Below are positions 63,064-64,000 of a stretch of 64,000 nt of DNA, piece after piece (within the stretch, counting starts at the first letter, position 1; every line of letters begins with the position of its first letter). The stretch is from assembly GCF_002072155.1 (NCBI RefSeq), contig NZ_BDIY01000013.1, positions 1 through 64,000 of the forward strand, in the 5' to 3' direction. The stretch is from Roseovarius sp. A-2 (GTDB taxonomy: Bacteria; Pseudomonadota; Alphaproteobacteria; Rhodobacterales; Rhodobacteraceae). The notes under the pieces are model-generated. The model saw only the letters and a program-made list of their open reading frames with translations, ran no database searches and had not been told where the DNA came from. The position numbers and the translations under genes are program-made.

Positions 63064-64000
63064 TGGAGACGCTGATCCACTCCCCCTTCGCGGAAGTCGC
63101 CGTACTTCTTGTCATGGCCGCAGTCATCGGTCTATTCGGCATCCTCCTACGGCAACCGTTGATCGTCAGTTTCATCGCTGTAGGTCTGATCGCGGGGCCG
63201 TCCGCGCTCGACGTTGTGCAGTTCGATGCGCAGATTGATCTGCTCTCGGAGCTTGGCATCGCGGTGCTTCTGTTTCTGGTCGGCATAAAACTCGATGTGA
63301 AACTCATTCGCTCTCTGGGTCAGGTCGCGCTCTTGACCGGTCTGGGGCAGGTTCTGTTCACCTCCGTATTCGGCTACCTGATCGGGCTCGCGCTTGGGTT
63401 AGGGCATATTTCCAGCCTCTATATCGCGGTGGCGCTGACATTTTCCTCCACCATCATCATCGTCAAGCTTTTGTCGGACAAGCGTGAGATCGACAGCCTG
63501 CATGGGCAGATCGCGCTTGGTTTTTTAATCGTGCAGGATCTTGTGGTTGTACTTGCGATGATCGTGCTCTCGGCGATTGGCATCGGCGCAGTGAGCGAAG
63601 ACGGCGGACATGGGGGTGGTTCGGTCCTGCTGATCCTGATTTCAGGCGTGGCCATGGTCGCTCTGGTCGTTCTCTTTGTTCGCTATATTGCCACCCCATT
63701 GACTGAGCGATTGTCGCGGGCACCCGAACTCTTGGTAATCTTCGCCATCGCCATGGCCGCGATGTTTGCGGCCATCGGAGAGGTTGTCGGCCTTGGCAAA
63801 GAGGTCGGCGGTCTTCTGGCGGGCGTTGCGCTCGCCTCGACCCCATATCGTGAAACCATTGCCGCCCGTCTGGCCCCCTTGCGCGATTTTCTGCTGCTGT
63901 TTTTCTTTATCGCGCTTGGCTCTGCGCTGGACCTATCACTGCTGGGGGCGAATGTGGTTGGTGCCCTTGTCTTTTCGCTCTTCGTGCTGATTGGTAATCC
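63063..64000 (+). CDS. Kef-type monovalent cation:proton antiporter (CPA2), 3' end beyond the window
   Basis: At least 312 residues of an inner-membrane antiporter. The sequence has repeated hydrophobic helices, GLIAGPSALDVVQF, ELGIAVLLFLVGIKLDVKL and the glutamine-aspartate helix ALGFLIVQDLVVVL typical of CPA2/KefB carriers. The gene is cut by the window edge, so a C-terminal nucleotide-binding (TrkA-N) domain cannot be checked. ATG 63063 overlaps the stop of a short upstream frame. Confidence 0.85.
   Translation, partial: METLIHSPFAEVAVLLVMAAVIGLFGILLRQPLIVSFIAVGLIAGPSALDVVQFDAQIDLLSELGIAVLLFLVGIKLDVKLIRSLGQVALLTGLGQVLFTSVFGYLIGLALGLGHISSLYIAVALTFSSTIIIVKLLSDKREIDSLHGQIALGFLIVQDLVVVLAMIVLSAIGIGAVSEDGGHGGGSVLLILISGVAMVALVVLFVRYIATPLTERLSRAPELLVIFAIAMAAMFAAIGEVVGLGKEVGGLLAGVALASTPYRETIAARLAPLRDFLLLFFFIALGSALDLSLLGANVVGALVFSLFVLIGN

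Overview
The window reads as a chromosomal or chromid segment of a marine alphaproteobacterium of the Roseobacter group (Rhodobacterales). The pointers are a complete hut operon with HutD and HutF, a GSH-dependent formaldehyde dehydrogenase, a DMSP (dimethylsulfoniopropionate) utilisation cluster with a fused DddD, a SoxCD-like pair, Hint-domain and dimethylglycine-dehydrogenase-like proteins, and moderately high GC. Many decayed insertion sequences (IS256, IS21, IS3, IS630, IS110 and a tyrosine recombinase) divide it into blocks. I saw no rRNA, tRNA or CRISPR array. These family and taxon assignments come from reading the sequence, not from a search.

Layout. 0.3-5.5 kb: FCD-type GntR regulator, small ankyrin protein, betaine-type Rieske oxygenase, FAD-dependent reductase and frmA. 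5.6-13.5 kb: histidine utilisation genes hutD, hutF, hutI-hutH-hutG-hutU and the repressor gene hutC. 13.7-25.7 kb: a peptide-type ABC importer (two permeases, a fused double ATPase and a Tat-exported binding protein), a zinc deacylase of the aspartoacylase family, a second Rieske oxygenase with its reductase (VanA/VanB type), a LysR regulator, a D-2-hydroxyacid dehydrogenase-like flavoprotein and a HisC-like aminotransferase. 25.8-36.1 kb: an IS-bordered stress and metal block with a secreted protein, cupredoxin, ECF sigma factor, folE2, XRE regulator, SulP transporter, small winged-helix protein, Zn/Cd/Pb P-type ATPase and divergent MerR. 36.4-37.6 kb: Hint-domain protein. 38.2-45.3 kb: DMSP cluster (LysR, GMC oxidoreductase, dddD, BCCT transporter), whose last gene runs into an IS end. 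46.9-51.8 kb: chitosanase-like lipoprotein, SoxC/cytochrome c pair and an IclR regulator. 51.8-53.8 kb: a stretch of gene and IS remnants. 53.9-61.4 kb: LysR, a DMGDH-like flavoprotein and a phosphonate-type ABC transporter. 62-64 kb: double universal stress protein and a Kef-type antiporter cut by the window end.

The most interesting unit is 1.9-25.7 kb. Sites resembling the HutC operator (core near GTMTAKAC) lie between frmA and hutD, between hutF and hutI, upstream of the peptide permeases and upstream of the solute-binding protein. A second shared motif links the permease promoter with the second Rieske oxygenase. Two Rieske demethylase candidates, a formaldehyde dehydrogenase, a deacylase and an uptake system therefore seem wired to histidine breakdown. 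I infer a pathway that imports an N-acylated or peptide-bound, N-methylated histidine derivative (for example hercynine, a methylhistidine or an anserine-like dipeptide), strips methyl groups as formaldehyde and feeds histidine to the hut enzymes. The chemistry of each enzyme family is established. The substrate and the joint pathway are inference.
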